22,616 nt of DNA from an uncultured Parabacteroides sp. (GTDB taxonomy: Bacteria; Bacteroidota; Bacteroidia; Bacteroidales; Tannerellaceae): assembly GCF_905196875.1 (NCBI RefSeq), contig NZ_CAJJWO010000082.1:1-22616 (forward strand), read 5' to 3'. Below the pieces are notes generated by a model. That model saw only the letters and a program-made list of their open reading frames with translations. It did not search any database and was not told the DNA's origin. Each line of letters begins with the position of its first letter. The first letter of the stretch is position 1. Of this stretch, positions 15,775-22,616 are shown piece by piece. A program made the position numbers and the translations under genes.

Positions 15775-16965
15775 ATGGATAGCAAGAAATCACTGAGCCC
15801 CGCACAAAAAACCGTGGTGGGTGTTCAATTCCTCTTTGTAGCCTTTGGTGCAACAGTTCTGGTTCCTCTACTGGTCGGCATGGATCCTTCTACTGCCCTT
15901 TTTACTGCCGGGCTGGGTACATTGATCTTTCATTTAGTAACTAAAGGGAAAGTCCCGATCTTCTTAGGAAGTAGTTTTGCATTCGTTGCTCCGATTATTA
16001 AGGCGACCGAACTTTACGGATTGCCGGGAACCATGTCCGGCCTGGTGGCTGTCGGTGCTGTTTATGGACTTATGAGCCTGTTGGTCAAATGGAGAGGAAT
16101 CGGGTTTATAAAGACTCTTTTCCCTCCCGTTGTAATCGGACCTGTTATCATCCTGATCGGTTTGTCACTGGCCGGTTCCGGTGTCGATATGGCAAAAGAG
16201 CATTGGCCGCTGGCGTTGATTGCCTTGTTTACGGCTGTCCTTGCATCATTGTTGGGGCGGGGGATGATTAAACTGATACCTATTTTTTGTGGAATAATTG
16301 TCGGATATATTGCCGCCTGCCTTTTCAAGGTGGTCGACTTTGAGCCGATCATCGCTGCCCCTTGGTTCGCTTTACCACAATTCGTAAAGCCGGAGTTGTC
16401 GTGGGAAGCAGTGATTTTTATGATACCGGTAACAATCGCTCCGATCATAGAACATATAGGTGACGTATATGCCATCAACGAAGTCGCCGGTAAAGATTTT
16501 GTAAAAGATCCCGGCTTACATAAAACAATGCTTGGCGACGGTTTAGCCTGTATTGCTGCCGGTTTGATCGGTGGTCCACCGGTAACTACCTATTCGGAAG
16601 TAACCGGTGCTATCTCGCTGACGAAAATAACAGATCCGGCCGTTATCCGTATTGCGGCAGTGGCGGGGATTGTGTTTTCTGTATTTGGAAAGGTAAGTGC
16701 ATTTCTTAAGTCGATCCCACCAGCTGTATTGGGTGGTATCATGTTGCTTTTATTTGGGACGATTGCGGCTGTCGGTATAAACAGCCTGATACAGAACCGG
16801 ATCAATCTGGGCGATACACGCAACCTGATACTTGTTTCCCTAATATTGACATTCGGGATAGGAGGCGCGGCATTTGAGTTTGGTGGATTTACAATGGCCG
16901 GGATCGGTTTGTCGGCTTTATTGGGTGTAGTACTGAATTTGGTCTTACCCGGCAGGAGTAAATAA
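15775..16965 (+). CDS. uraA: Uracil/xanthine permease (NCS2 family)
   Basis: This 396-residue inner-membrane protein starts at ATG 15775 (MDSKKSLSPAQKTVVGVQ). An upstream in-frame TTG would lie within the promoter and is rejected. It has about 14 membrane segments. NCS2 markers are QFLFVAFGATVLVPLLVG near the start, FLGSSFAFVAPI, and the substrate-site region APIIEHIGDVYAINEVAG with the conserved Glu, followed by GGPPVTTYSEVTGAISLT. These fit the UraA group (uracil:proton symport) better than xanthine or urate members, but substrate choice within the family is hard to predict. No nucleobase gene neighbours it. Confidence 0.88.
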   Translation: MDSKKSLSPAQKTVVGVQFLFVAFGATVLVPLLVGMDPSTALFTAGLGTLIFHLVTKGKVPIFLGSSFAFVAPIIKATELYGLPGTMSGLVAVGAVYGLMSLLVKWRGIGFIKTLFPPVVIGPVIILIGLSLAGSGVDMAKEHWPLALIALFTAVLASLLGRGMIKLIPIFCGIIVGYIAACLFKVVDFEPIIAAPWFALPQFVKPELSWEAVIFMIPVTIAPIIEHIGDVYAINEVAGKDFVKDPGLHKTMLGDGLACIAAGLIGGPPVTTYSEVTGAISLTKITDPAVIRIAAVAGIVFSVFGKVSAFLKSIPPAVLGGIMLLLFGTIAAVGINSLIQNRINLGDTRNLILVSLILTFGIGGAAFEFGGFTMAGIGLSALLGVVLNLVLPGRSK

Positions 16966-17012
16966 AGTAGGTGGACTTCCATATTATATCCATCTCTTAA
17001 CGCTTCAAACTC

Positions 17013-17042
17013 TTTGAATCTTCCTTAAAATGTATACCTTTG
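17013..17042 (+). promoter_or_regulatory. Promoter of the pot operon
   Basis: TACCTTTG (17035-17042) matches TAnnTTTG, and TTTG (17013-17016) is 18 bp upstream. The start is expected near 17049, giving a leader of about 56 nt. Confidence 0.7.
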
Positions 17043-17044
17043 TG

Positions 17045-17067
17045 CCGCTTTTTATGTAAGGAAGCGG
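17045..17067 (+). promoter_or_regulatory. Small 5' leader hairpin of the pot operon
   Basis: CCGCTT (17045-17050) and AAGCGG (17062-17067) can pair over an 11-nt loop at the very start of the transcript. It may stabilise the mRNA 5' end or be an operator; it is too small to call a riboswitch. Confidence 0.3.
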
Positions 17068-17104
17068 TTATATGTTTAATTTATAAGGGATAAGGGAAAA
17101 GTCT

Positions 17105-18475
17105 ATGCAAAAGTCCGACTGCATCATCAGCGTGGAACATGTGTCTAAATTCTTCGGAGACAAGGCTGTACTGAATGATGTGAATTTGTTTGTCCGCAAG
17201 GGCGAGTTTGTAACTATATTGGGACCTTCCGGATGTGGTAAGACCACTTTATTGCGTCTGATTGCCGGATTTCAGACTGCTTCGGAGGGAGAGATCTCAA
17301 TAGCAGGAAAAGAAATTACACAAACACCGCCGCATAAACGTCCGGTAAATACCGTGTTTCAGAAATATGCGCTGTTCCCTCACCTGAATGTATTTAATAA
17401 CATCGCTTTCGGCTTGAAACTGAAAAAGCAGCCTGCCGCTATGATTGAAAAGAAGGTAAAACAAGCGCTCAAGATGGTAGGCATGACCGATTACGAGTAT
17501 CGTGACGTAGACTCCCTTTCCGGAGGCCAGCAGCAACGTGTTGCCATTGCCCGCGCCATTGTAAACGAGCCGGAAGTATTGCTTCTTGACGAACCCCTGG
17601 CTGCCCTCGACCTGAAAATGCGTAAGGACATGCAGATGGAGTTGAAGGAAATGCATAAATCTCTCGGTATTACCTTTGTCTACGTTACCCACGACCAGGA
17701 AGAGGCTTTGACGTTGAGCGATACCATTGTTGTTATGAGTGAAGGCCGCATCCAGCAGATCGGAACTCCTATCGATATCTATAACGAACCTATCAATTCG
17801 TTCGTGGCCGACTTCATCGGTGAAAGTAATATCCTGAACGGATTGATGATCAAAGACAAACAAGTATCCTTTGCCGGCCACGATTTTGAATGTGTCGACG
17901 AACAGGCTCCGGTCGACGTCGTGATCCGTCCTGAAGATATTTATATTTTCGACCCTTCGGATGCAGCCATGCTGACCGGAACAGTTACTTCCTCTATCTT
18001 TAAAGGCGTCCATTATGAAATGATGGTGCAGACTTCCGAAGGTTATGAATTCATGGTGCAGGATTACCACTGCTTCGATGCAGGTCAGAAAGTAGGTCTA
18101 CTGGTGAAGCCTTTCGATATCCACGTCATGAAGAAAGAACGTGTATGCAATACCTTCGAAGGAAAGCTGGTCGATCCGACCCATGTGGAGTTTTTAGGCA
18201 GTACTTTCGAATGCAAGGAAGTTGCCGGTATCGATTCCGATACACCGGTAAAGGTTGAAGTCGATTTCCGTCATGTTATACTGGAAGATAATGAGGAAGA
18301 CGGTAAACTGACCGGTGAAGTGAAATTTATCCTTTATAAAGGCAACCATTATCATCTGACCGTGTTTACAGACTGGGACGAAGATATTTTTGTCGATACG
18401 ACAGACGTCTGGGATGACGGCGACCGTGTCGGTATCCGGATTGCCCCTGAGAACATTCGTATTATTCACAACTAA
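17105..18475 (+). CDS. potA: Polyamine ABC transporter ATP-binding protein with duplicated C-terminal module
   Basis: This protein has 456 residues, against about 380 for typical PotA. It powers import of spermidine/putrescine. The ATPase domain (1-~240) is complete: Walker A GPSGCGKTT (40-48), Q-loop Q86, signature LSGGQ (138-142), Walker B VLLLDEP (158-164) and switch H196. After it come two related modules, ~245-343 and ~350-455. Both contain VxFxGxxFEC, LTGxVxxxxxKGxHYxxxV and a closing GxxVGxxxxPxxI block, so the TOBE-type regulatory part looks duplicated. The gene leads the potABCD-HAD operon, with potB starting 11 bp after its stop. CysA- or FbpC-type ATPases are alternatives, but the PotB/C/D neighbours settle the family. 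Confidence 0.94.
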   Translation: MQKSDCIISVEHVSKFFGDKAVLNDVNLFVRKGEFVTILGPSGCGKTTLLRLIAGFQTASEGEISIAGKEITQTPPHKRPVNTVFQKYALFPHLNVFNNIAFGLKLKKQPAAMIEKKVKQALKMVGMTDYEYRDVDSLSGGQQQRVAIARAIVNEPEVLLLDEPLAALDLKMRKDMQMELKEMHKSLGITFVYVTHDQEEALTLSDTIVVMSEGRIQQIGTPIDIYNEPINSFVADFIGESNILNGLMIKDKQVSFAGHDFECVDEQAPVDVVIRPEDIYIFDPSDAAMLTGTVTSSIFKGVHYEMMVQTSEGYEFMVQDYHCFDAGQKVGLLVKPFDIHVMKKERVCNTFEGKLVDPTHVEFLGSTFECKEVAGIDSDTPVKVEVDFRHVILEDNEEDGKLTGEVKFILYKGNHYHLTVFTDWDEDIFVDTTDVWDDGDRVGIRIAPENIRIIHN

Positions 18476-18486
18476 AAGGAAGGGAA

Positions 18487-19287
18487 GTGATAAATAAAAT
18501 ATCCGTATTCTTTTTGCGTCGCAGGAACTGGACAATTCCTTACGCATTATTTCTGGCAGTATTCGTAGTTATGCCGTTGCTCCTGATCGTCCTGTATGCT
18601 TTTACAGATGCCGAAGGTGCCTTTACTTTTGCTAATTTCCGTAAATTCATGATGCATCCCGAAGCATTGAATACCTTCGTTTATTCTATTGGGATCGCTA
18701 TTATTACCACCTTGGTTTGCCTGATACTGGGTTATCCGGCAGCCTATATACTTAGTCAGGCACGTTTTAACACCTCCCGCACGATGGTGGTATTGTTTAT
18801 CCTGCCGATGTGGGTAAACATCCTGATCCGTACGCTGGCAACAGTCGCCCTGTTCGACTTCCTGAACCTTCCGTTGGGAGAGGGAGCGTTGATTTTCGGT
18901 ATGGTGTATAACTTCCTGCCTTTTATGATCTATCCGATTTACAATACGTTGCAGAAGATGGATCGCAGCCTGATTGAAGCTGCCCAGGATTTAGGGGCGA
19001 ATCCTTTTCAGGTTTTTATGAAAACAATCTTTCCTTTGTCTATGCCCGGTGTGATGAGCGGTATCGTGATGGTGTTTATGCCGACCGTATCGACCTTCGC
19101 TATCGCCGAGTTGCTGACAATGAACAATATCAAACTGTTCGGTTCGACCGTACAGGAAAGTATCAACAACGGAATGTGGAACTATGGAGCTGCGCTATCT
19201 CTCATCATGCTCTTATTGATCGGAGTTACCATCTTGTTTACCAATGAGGAGGACAATGCTTCTAATGAAGGAGGAGGTGTGATATGA
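18487..19287 (+). CDS. potB: Polyamine ABC transporter permease PotB
   Basis: This 266-residue inner-membrane permease has six predicted helices and the cytoplasmic EAA loop that docks on the ATPase (EAAQDLGANPFQVFMKTIFPLS). I take the GTG at 18487 as start: it is preceded by a purine-rich AAGGAAGGGA stretch and the next ATG would remove the first helix; a TTG nine codons in is the other option. The hydrophilic tail (TNEEDNASNEGGGVI) is encoded over the strong ribosome-binding site of potC. It ends in an ATGA overlap with potC, so the two permease chains are translationally coupled. Confidence 0.92.
   Translation: MINKISVFFLRRRNWTIPYALFLAVFVVMPLLLIVLYAFTDAEGAFTFANFRKFMMHPEALNTFVYSIGIAIITTLVCLILGYPAAYILSQARFNTSRTMVVLFILPMWVNILIRTLATVALFDFLNLPLGEGALIFGMVYNFLPFMIYPIYNTLQKMDRSLIEAAQDLGANPFQVFMKTIFPLSMPGVMSGIVMVFMPTVSTFAIAELLTMNNIKLFGSTVQESINNGMWNYGAALSLIMLLLIGVTILFTNEEDNASNEGGGVI
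19270..19286 (+). promoter_or_regulatory. Strong Shine-Dalgarno site for potC inside potB
   Basis: GGAGGAGG at about 19270-19277 lies 6-7 nt before ATG 19284. Such a strong purine site is unusual in Bacteroidota and marks translational re-initiation at the ATGA overlap. Confidence 0.6.
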
Positions 19288-20072
19288 TGACGAAAATAAT
19301 GGCTAAGGCCTATCTGTGGCTACTTCTTTTGCTCCTTTATTCCCCGATCCTGATCATTATGATCTTCTCTTTTACCGAGGCAAAAGTATTGGGTAACTGG
19401 ACGGGATTTTCAACAAAGTTGTATAGTTCCTTGTTTACCGGAGGTGTACAACGTTCGCTGGTCGGTGCCTTGTGGAATACATTTGCCATTGCCATGCTGG
19501 CTGCGTCTATCTCCACGATACTGGGAAGCATTGCAGCAATAGGTATCTTTAATTTGAGAAGCCGCCCGCGTCAGGTCATGAACTTCACGAATGCCATACC
19601 GATGATGAATGCAGATATCATAACCGGGGTTTCCCTTTTCCTGCTGTTCGTCAGCTTCGGTGTATCGCAGGGATTTACTACGGTGGTACTGGCACATATC
19701 ACGTTCTGTACTCCTTATGTGGTATTGAGTGTGATGCCCCGTCTCAAAAAAATGAACCAGAATGTATATGAGGCAGCCCTCGATCTGGGAGCAACTCCGT
19801 TCCAGGCTTTACGTAAGGTGATCCTGCCGGAGATCCGTCCGGGAATGATCAGCGGATTTATCCTGGCGTTCACGCTTTCGATCGACGATTTTGCCGTTAC
19901 GATCTTTACCATTGGTAACGAAGGACTCGAAACGCTGTCTACGTTCATTTATGCGGATGCCCGGAAGGGAGGTCTTACGCCGGAACTGCGCCCGCTTTCC
20001 ACCATTATCTTCATCACCGTACTGGTGCTGTTGATCGTGATTAACAAGCGTGCCGATAAAGCCGGTAAGTAA
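19284..20072 (+). CDS. potC: Polyamine ABC transporter permease PotC
   Basis: This 262-residue second permease chain has six helices, with an EAA loop EAALDLGATPFQALRKVILPEI. YSPILIIMIFSF at the first helix and LSIDDFAVTIF in the fifth are typical of PotC. The start ATG 19284 overlaps the potB stop (ATGA); a second ATG follows directly. It pairs with PotB to form the transmembrane pore. PotD begins 20 bp downstream. Confidence 0.94.
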   Translation: MMTKIMAKAYLWLLLLLLYSPILIIMIFSFTEAKVLGNWTGFSTKLYSSLFTGGVQRSLVGALWNTFAIAMLAASISTILGSIAAIGIFNLRSRPRQVMNFTNAIPMMNADIITGVSLFLLFVSFGVSQGFTTVVLAHITFCTPYVVLSVMPRLKKMNQNVYEAALDLGATPFQALRKVILPEIRPGMISGFILAFTLSIDDFAVTIFTIGNEGLETLSTFIYADARKGGLTPELRPLSTIIFITVLVLLIVINKRADKAGK

Positions 20073-20092
20073 CATCAAAGAGGAATAGAAGA

Positions 20093-21421
20093 ATGAAAAG
20101 ACTGATTAAAATAGTATGTGTGCTGGTTGCTTTTCTGGGTGTCTTATCTTCTTGTGCCCGGACAGATAAGGAACGCAGTAAGATATTAAAGATATACAAC
20201 TGGGCCGATTATATCGACGAAGAAGTACTGGTTGAATTTCCGGAGTGGTATAAGGAGCAGACCGGAGAAGATATCCGGATCATCTACCAGGTATTCGATA
20301 TCAACGAGATTATGCTCACCAAAATAGAGCGTGGTCACGAAGATTTCGACCTTATATGCCCTTCTGAATACATCATCGAACGTATGTTGAAAAAGAAGTT
20401 GTTGCTTCCTATCGACCGGAACTTTGGTAAAACGCCGGATTATCTCGACAACATATCTCCTTATATCCGGGAACAACTGAATAAGTTGAGCCAGCCGGGT
20501 ATGGAAACTACCGATTATGTGGTTCCTTATATGTGGGGTACGGCCGGTTTGCTGTATAACAAGAAGTTTGTTACCCAGGATGAGGTGATGACCTGGGATT
20601 GCCTCTGGAATCCGAAGTATAAGAACAAAATTCTGATGAAAGACAGTTACCGCGATGCCTACGGTACTGCCATCATCTATGCTCATGCCAAGGAACTGGC
20701 TGATGGAACTATTACCGTAGAGCAACTGATGAACGATAACTCACCCGAAGCGATCGCTATCGCCGAGGAGTGGTTGAAACGTATGAAACCCAATATCGCC
20801 GGGTGGGAAGCCGACTTTGGAAAGGAAATGATGACCAAAAACAAAGCATGGCTTAACCTGACCTGGAGCGGTGATGCTGTATGGGCTATGGAAGAAGCCG
20901 AAGCGGTGGGAGTGGAGCTGGGCTATGAAGTCCCGTTGGAAGGTAGCAATATTTGGTACGATGGTTGGGCGATCCCCAAGTATGCACGTAATGTGAAAGC
21001 GGCAAGCTATTTTCTCGATTTCCTTTGTCGCCCCGATATTGCCTTGCGGAATATGGATGCCAACGGGTATGTAAGTGCCGTTGCAACCCCCGAAATACTG
21101 GAAGCGAAAATAGATACGACGATCGAAGAGTTCTCCGATCTGAGCTATTTTTTCGGTCCCGGCAACGATAGTATTCAGATCAACCAGGTACAATATCCGG
21201 ACCGTAAAGTGGTGGAGCGTTGTGCCATGATCCGCGACTTCGGGGACGAAACGGAACTTGTACTTGAGATGTGGAGCCGAGTGAAAGGCGATAACCTGAA
21301 TACAGGTATTGTCTTATTGATTTTTGCGGTATTCGGACTCCTGTTTGTTTGGGTTGTCTACCGCAGGATACGTGATTATAAACAAAAACAGCGTTACCGT
21401 CGCCGCCGTCGTCGCTGGTAA
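20093..21421 (+). CDS. potD: Polyamine-binding lipoprotein PotD with C-terminal membrane tether
   Basis: This protein has 442 residues; E. coli PotD has about 350. The signal peptide ends in the lipobox LSSC, with C21 as lipid site. Residues ~30-400 are the substrate-binding fold: YNWADYID (35-42, equivalent to YNWTEY in E. coli PotD), CPSEYII (89-95), WSGDAVWA (258-265) and YDGWAIPK (289-296), with the aromatic and acidic residues expected for polyamine binding. After the domain, residues 404-423 form a hydrophobic helix (TGIVLLIFAVFGLLFVWVVY) and the end is RYRRRRRRW. A lipid anchor outside plus a helix with a basic inner end would hold the protein at the inner membrane beside PotBC. Spermidine versus putrescine preference is not clear. 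Confidence 0.93.
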   Translation: MKRLIKIVCVLVAFLGVLSSCARTDKERSKILKIYNWADYIDEEVLVEFPEWYKEQTGEDIRIIYQVFDINEIMLTKIERGHEDFDLICPSEYIIERMLKKKLLLPIDRNFGKTPDYLDNISPYIREQLNKLSQPGMETTDYVVPYMWGTAGLLYNKKFVTQDEVMTWDCLWNPKYKNKILMKDSYRDAYGTAIIYAHAKELADGTITVEQLMNDNSPEAIAIAEEWLKRMKPNIAGWEADFGKEMMTKNKAWLNLTWSGDAVWAMEEAEAVGVELGYEVPLEGSNIWYDGWAIPKYARNVKAASYFLDFLCRPDIALRNMDANGYVSAVATPEILEAKIDTTIEEFSDLSYFFGPGNDSIQINQVQYPDRKVVERCAMIRDFGDETELVLEMWSRVKGDNLNTGIVLLIFAVFGLLFVWVVYRRIRDYKQKQRYRRRRRRW

Positions 21422-21436
21422 TTAGTAATTTGGAGT

Positions 21437-22042
21437 ATGGAAGGAATAAAGAACCTGATTATAGATTTCGGAGGGGTGATTATCAATCTGACCCGTAACC
21501 GTTGTGTAGAAGCATTCGAGAATTTTGGCGTGCCTGACGTGCGCGACAGGATATTGAACAGTAAAGACCTCTTTATGCAGATAGAGATGGGAACAATCTC
21601 TTCGGCCGAGTTCCGGGATGGTATTCGCCATCTTACCAGCCAGCATCTTACCGACCAGCAGATCGACGCCGCCTGGATTGCCATGCTCGACGATGTACCT
21701 GCGTATAAGCTGGACCTGCTGATGGAGCTTCGCTCTAAGTACAACACGATGCTACTCAGCAATACGAACGAGATCCATTGGCTCTGGGCCGAGAAAAATA
21801 GTTTTGCCTACAACGGCCATCATGCCAAAGACTTCTTCAACAAGATCTATCTTTCATACGAACTGAATATGGTCAAACCCAATGCCGATATCTTCGAATA
21901 CGTATTACAGGATGCCTCTCTCGATCCGTCAGAAACGCTTTTCATAGACGATGCCATCCCTAATTGCCGTACAGCCGGATCGTTGGGTATCCGTACGTAT
22001 GCTCCCCAACCCCGCGAAGACTGGTCGCACCTGTTCCGGTAG
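21437..22042 (+). CDS. HAD-superfamily phosphatase, YihX-like
   Basis: This 201-residue cytoplasmic hydrolase has the HAD motifs: I, IDFGGVI with nucleophile D10; II, LLSNTNE; III, the Lys in MVKPNADIF; IV, FIDDAIPN. Motif I has Gly where most phosphatases carry the second Asp, as in E. coli YihX (DLGNV), a sugar-phosphate (glucose-1-phosphate) phosphatase; overall order and length also fit YihX. It starts 15 bp after potD and is probably co-transcribed with the pot operon, although no link to polyamines is known to me. The substrate is uncertain. Confidence 0.87.
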   Translation: MEGIKNLIIDFGGVIINLTRNRCVEAFENFGVPDVRDRILNSKDLFMQIEMGTISSAEFRDGIRHLTSQHLTDQQIDAAWIAMLDDVPAYKLDLLMELRSKYNTMLLSNTNEIHWLWAEKNSFAYNGHHAKDFFNKIYLSYELNMVKPNADIFEYVLQDASLDPSETLFIDDAIPNCRTAGSLGIRTYAPQPREDWSHLFR

Positions 22043-22142
22043 GAATACACCACTGCCGGTACGTTAATTAACTCTATTCAGAAAACCAAACGGATTTCAG
22101 GCTGTTTCTATAAGCATGAATCTAAACAAATATTTGGTGAGT

Positions 22143-22616
22143 ATGAATAAGTTAGTATTTTCAACACTCTTGTTGGCTGTCTTTCTGGGCAGCTGCTCGA
22201 AAGACGACGACTGCCAGTGCGTAAGCGGAAACGATCTGATAAGTCCCGAACTGGCAGATATGACGGTCGTAACAGGTGATGTGACAACTGCATTTACCGG
22301 TGTATTGATGGTCTATCCTTGCCAGGAAGACGCAAGTGTTTATTACGGAAATTATACGATTAAAGGCGACCTGTGGCCTGTCAACGCTACCTACTCTATA
22401 AAGGACGGATCTGTTTACAAAGCAACCAATCCTGTCAGACTTCCCCTGGGCGATTACAATTTTCTGTACTGGGCACTAGCCAAAAACAGTCAGACCGATT
22501 CGGTATACGATGCCTCAGCCATCAAGGAACCCGGCTTGCGCCTGGGATCCGATTTGTCTGATTTATATCTGACGATGTATCAGGAAGATTATAGCGATAC
22601 GACCTATATGCCGGTC
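22143..22616 (+). CDS. Lipoprotein of unknown family, 3' end cut by window edge
   Basis: The open frame runs 158 codons from ATG 22143 (MNKLVFSTLLLAVFLGSC) to the right edge with no stop. A lipobox LGSC with C18 is followed by an acidic stretch SKDDD, a common export-to-surface signal in Bacteroidota lipoproteins. The mature part has beta-rich character; LPLGDYNFLYWAL near residue 103 recalls segments of FimB/Mfa2-type fimbrial or related DUF lipoproteins, but this is a weak resemblance. An in-frame ATG at 22116 would add nine residues. The gap before it (22043-22142) shows no clear promoter or terminator. Confidence 0.75.
   Translation, partial: MNKLVFSTLLLAVFLGSCSKDDDCQCVSGNDLISPELADMTVVTGDVTTAFTGVLMVYPCQEDASVYYGNYTIKGDLWPVNATYSIKDGSVYKATNPVRLPLGDYNFLYWALAKNSQTDSVYDASAIKEPGLRLGSDLSDLYLTMYQEDYSDTTYMPV

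Noticed and set aside
17045..17067. Riboswitch in the pot leader
   Set aside because: The leader is only about 56 nt and has a single 6-bp hairpin, with no known polyamine-sensing fold.
17297..18070. 257-codon reverse frame inside potA
   Set aside because: Opposite strand of a well-supported ABC ATPase; the translation has no recognisable domain.
21394..21421. Arginine-rich PotD end as a frameshift artefact
   Set aside because: The frame is continuous from the binding domain through a well-formed membrane helix, and the basic end is where topology predicts. Still worth a sequence check.

Overview
The window reads as a chromosomal segment of a Bacteroidales bacterium, most likely Parabacteroides or a close relative. 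The evidence is Bacteroidota-type promoters (a -7 box of the form TAnnTTTG in front of most transcription units), weak Shine-Dalgarno sites, a one-protein hybrid two-component regulator (HTCS), lipoproteins with short lipoboxes, and families typical of gut Bacteroidales (GLUG-like surface protein, Bvu_2165/DUF4469 HU-like protein, Rpn-type PDDEXK_2 protein with a repeat tail). The genus is an inference from protein character; no marker gene is present.

Layout. (1) 1-2585 is an accessory-looking region: a GLUG-like exported surface protein that runs off the left edge, an HU/IHF-like DNA-binding protein with DUF4469, a striking 12-bp-period TCGA array between them, and upstream a 270-bp segment bounded by perfect 15-bp inverted repeats of the form AGTTC-N5-GAACT. 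This segment looks like an invertible promoter. As assembled, its best promoter points away from the two genes, so they would be OFF. (2) 2586-3577: an Rpn/PDDEXK_2 protein whose tail is built of 12-bp in-frame repeats, then a strong terminator. (3) 3674-9255: a large HTCS sensor/regulator followed by a FucP-like sugar permease, closed by a long bidirectional terminator. (4) 9250-9633: a small unknown reverse-strand gene. (5) 9932-12987: ribokinase, lipoprotein nucleoside hydrolase and a GRP/RhaT-like sugar permease, which together make a plausible nucleoside-to-ribose-5-phosphate pathway. (6) 13079-15177: a conserved hypothetical, a GtrA membrane protein and a GtrB-like glycosyltransferase, probably for lipid-linked sugar transfer. 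(7) 15204-16965: divergent msrA and uraA-type permease genes whose -7 boxes form one palindrome. (8) 17105-22042: a polyamine ABC transporter operon potABCD plus a YihX-like HAD phosphatase. PotA carries a duplicated C-terminal regulatory module and PotD carries an unexpected C-terminal transmembrane helix with an arginine tail. (9) From 22143: a lipoprotein gene cut by the right edge.

The strongest candidates for something new are the 1-2456 unit (invertible promoter, HU-like protein, periodic TCGA array, surface protein), which could be a phase-variable surface system with its own DNA-binding protein, and the membrane-tethered PotD. No tRNA, rRNA, CRISPR array, insertion sequence or recombinase gene was seen.
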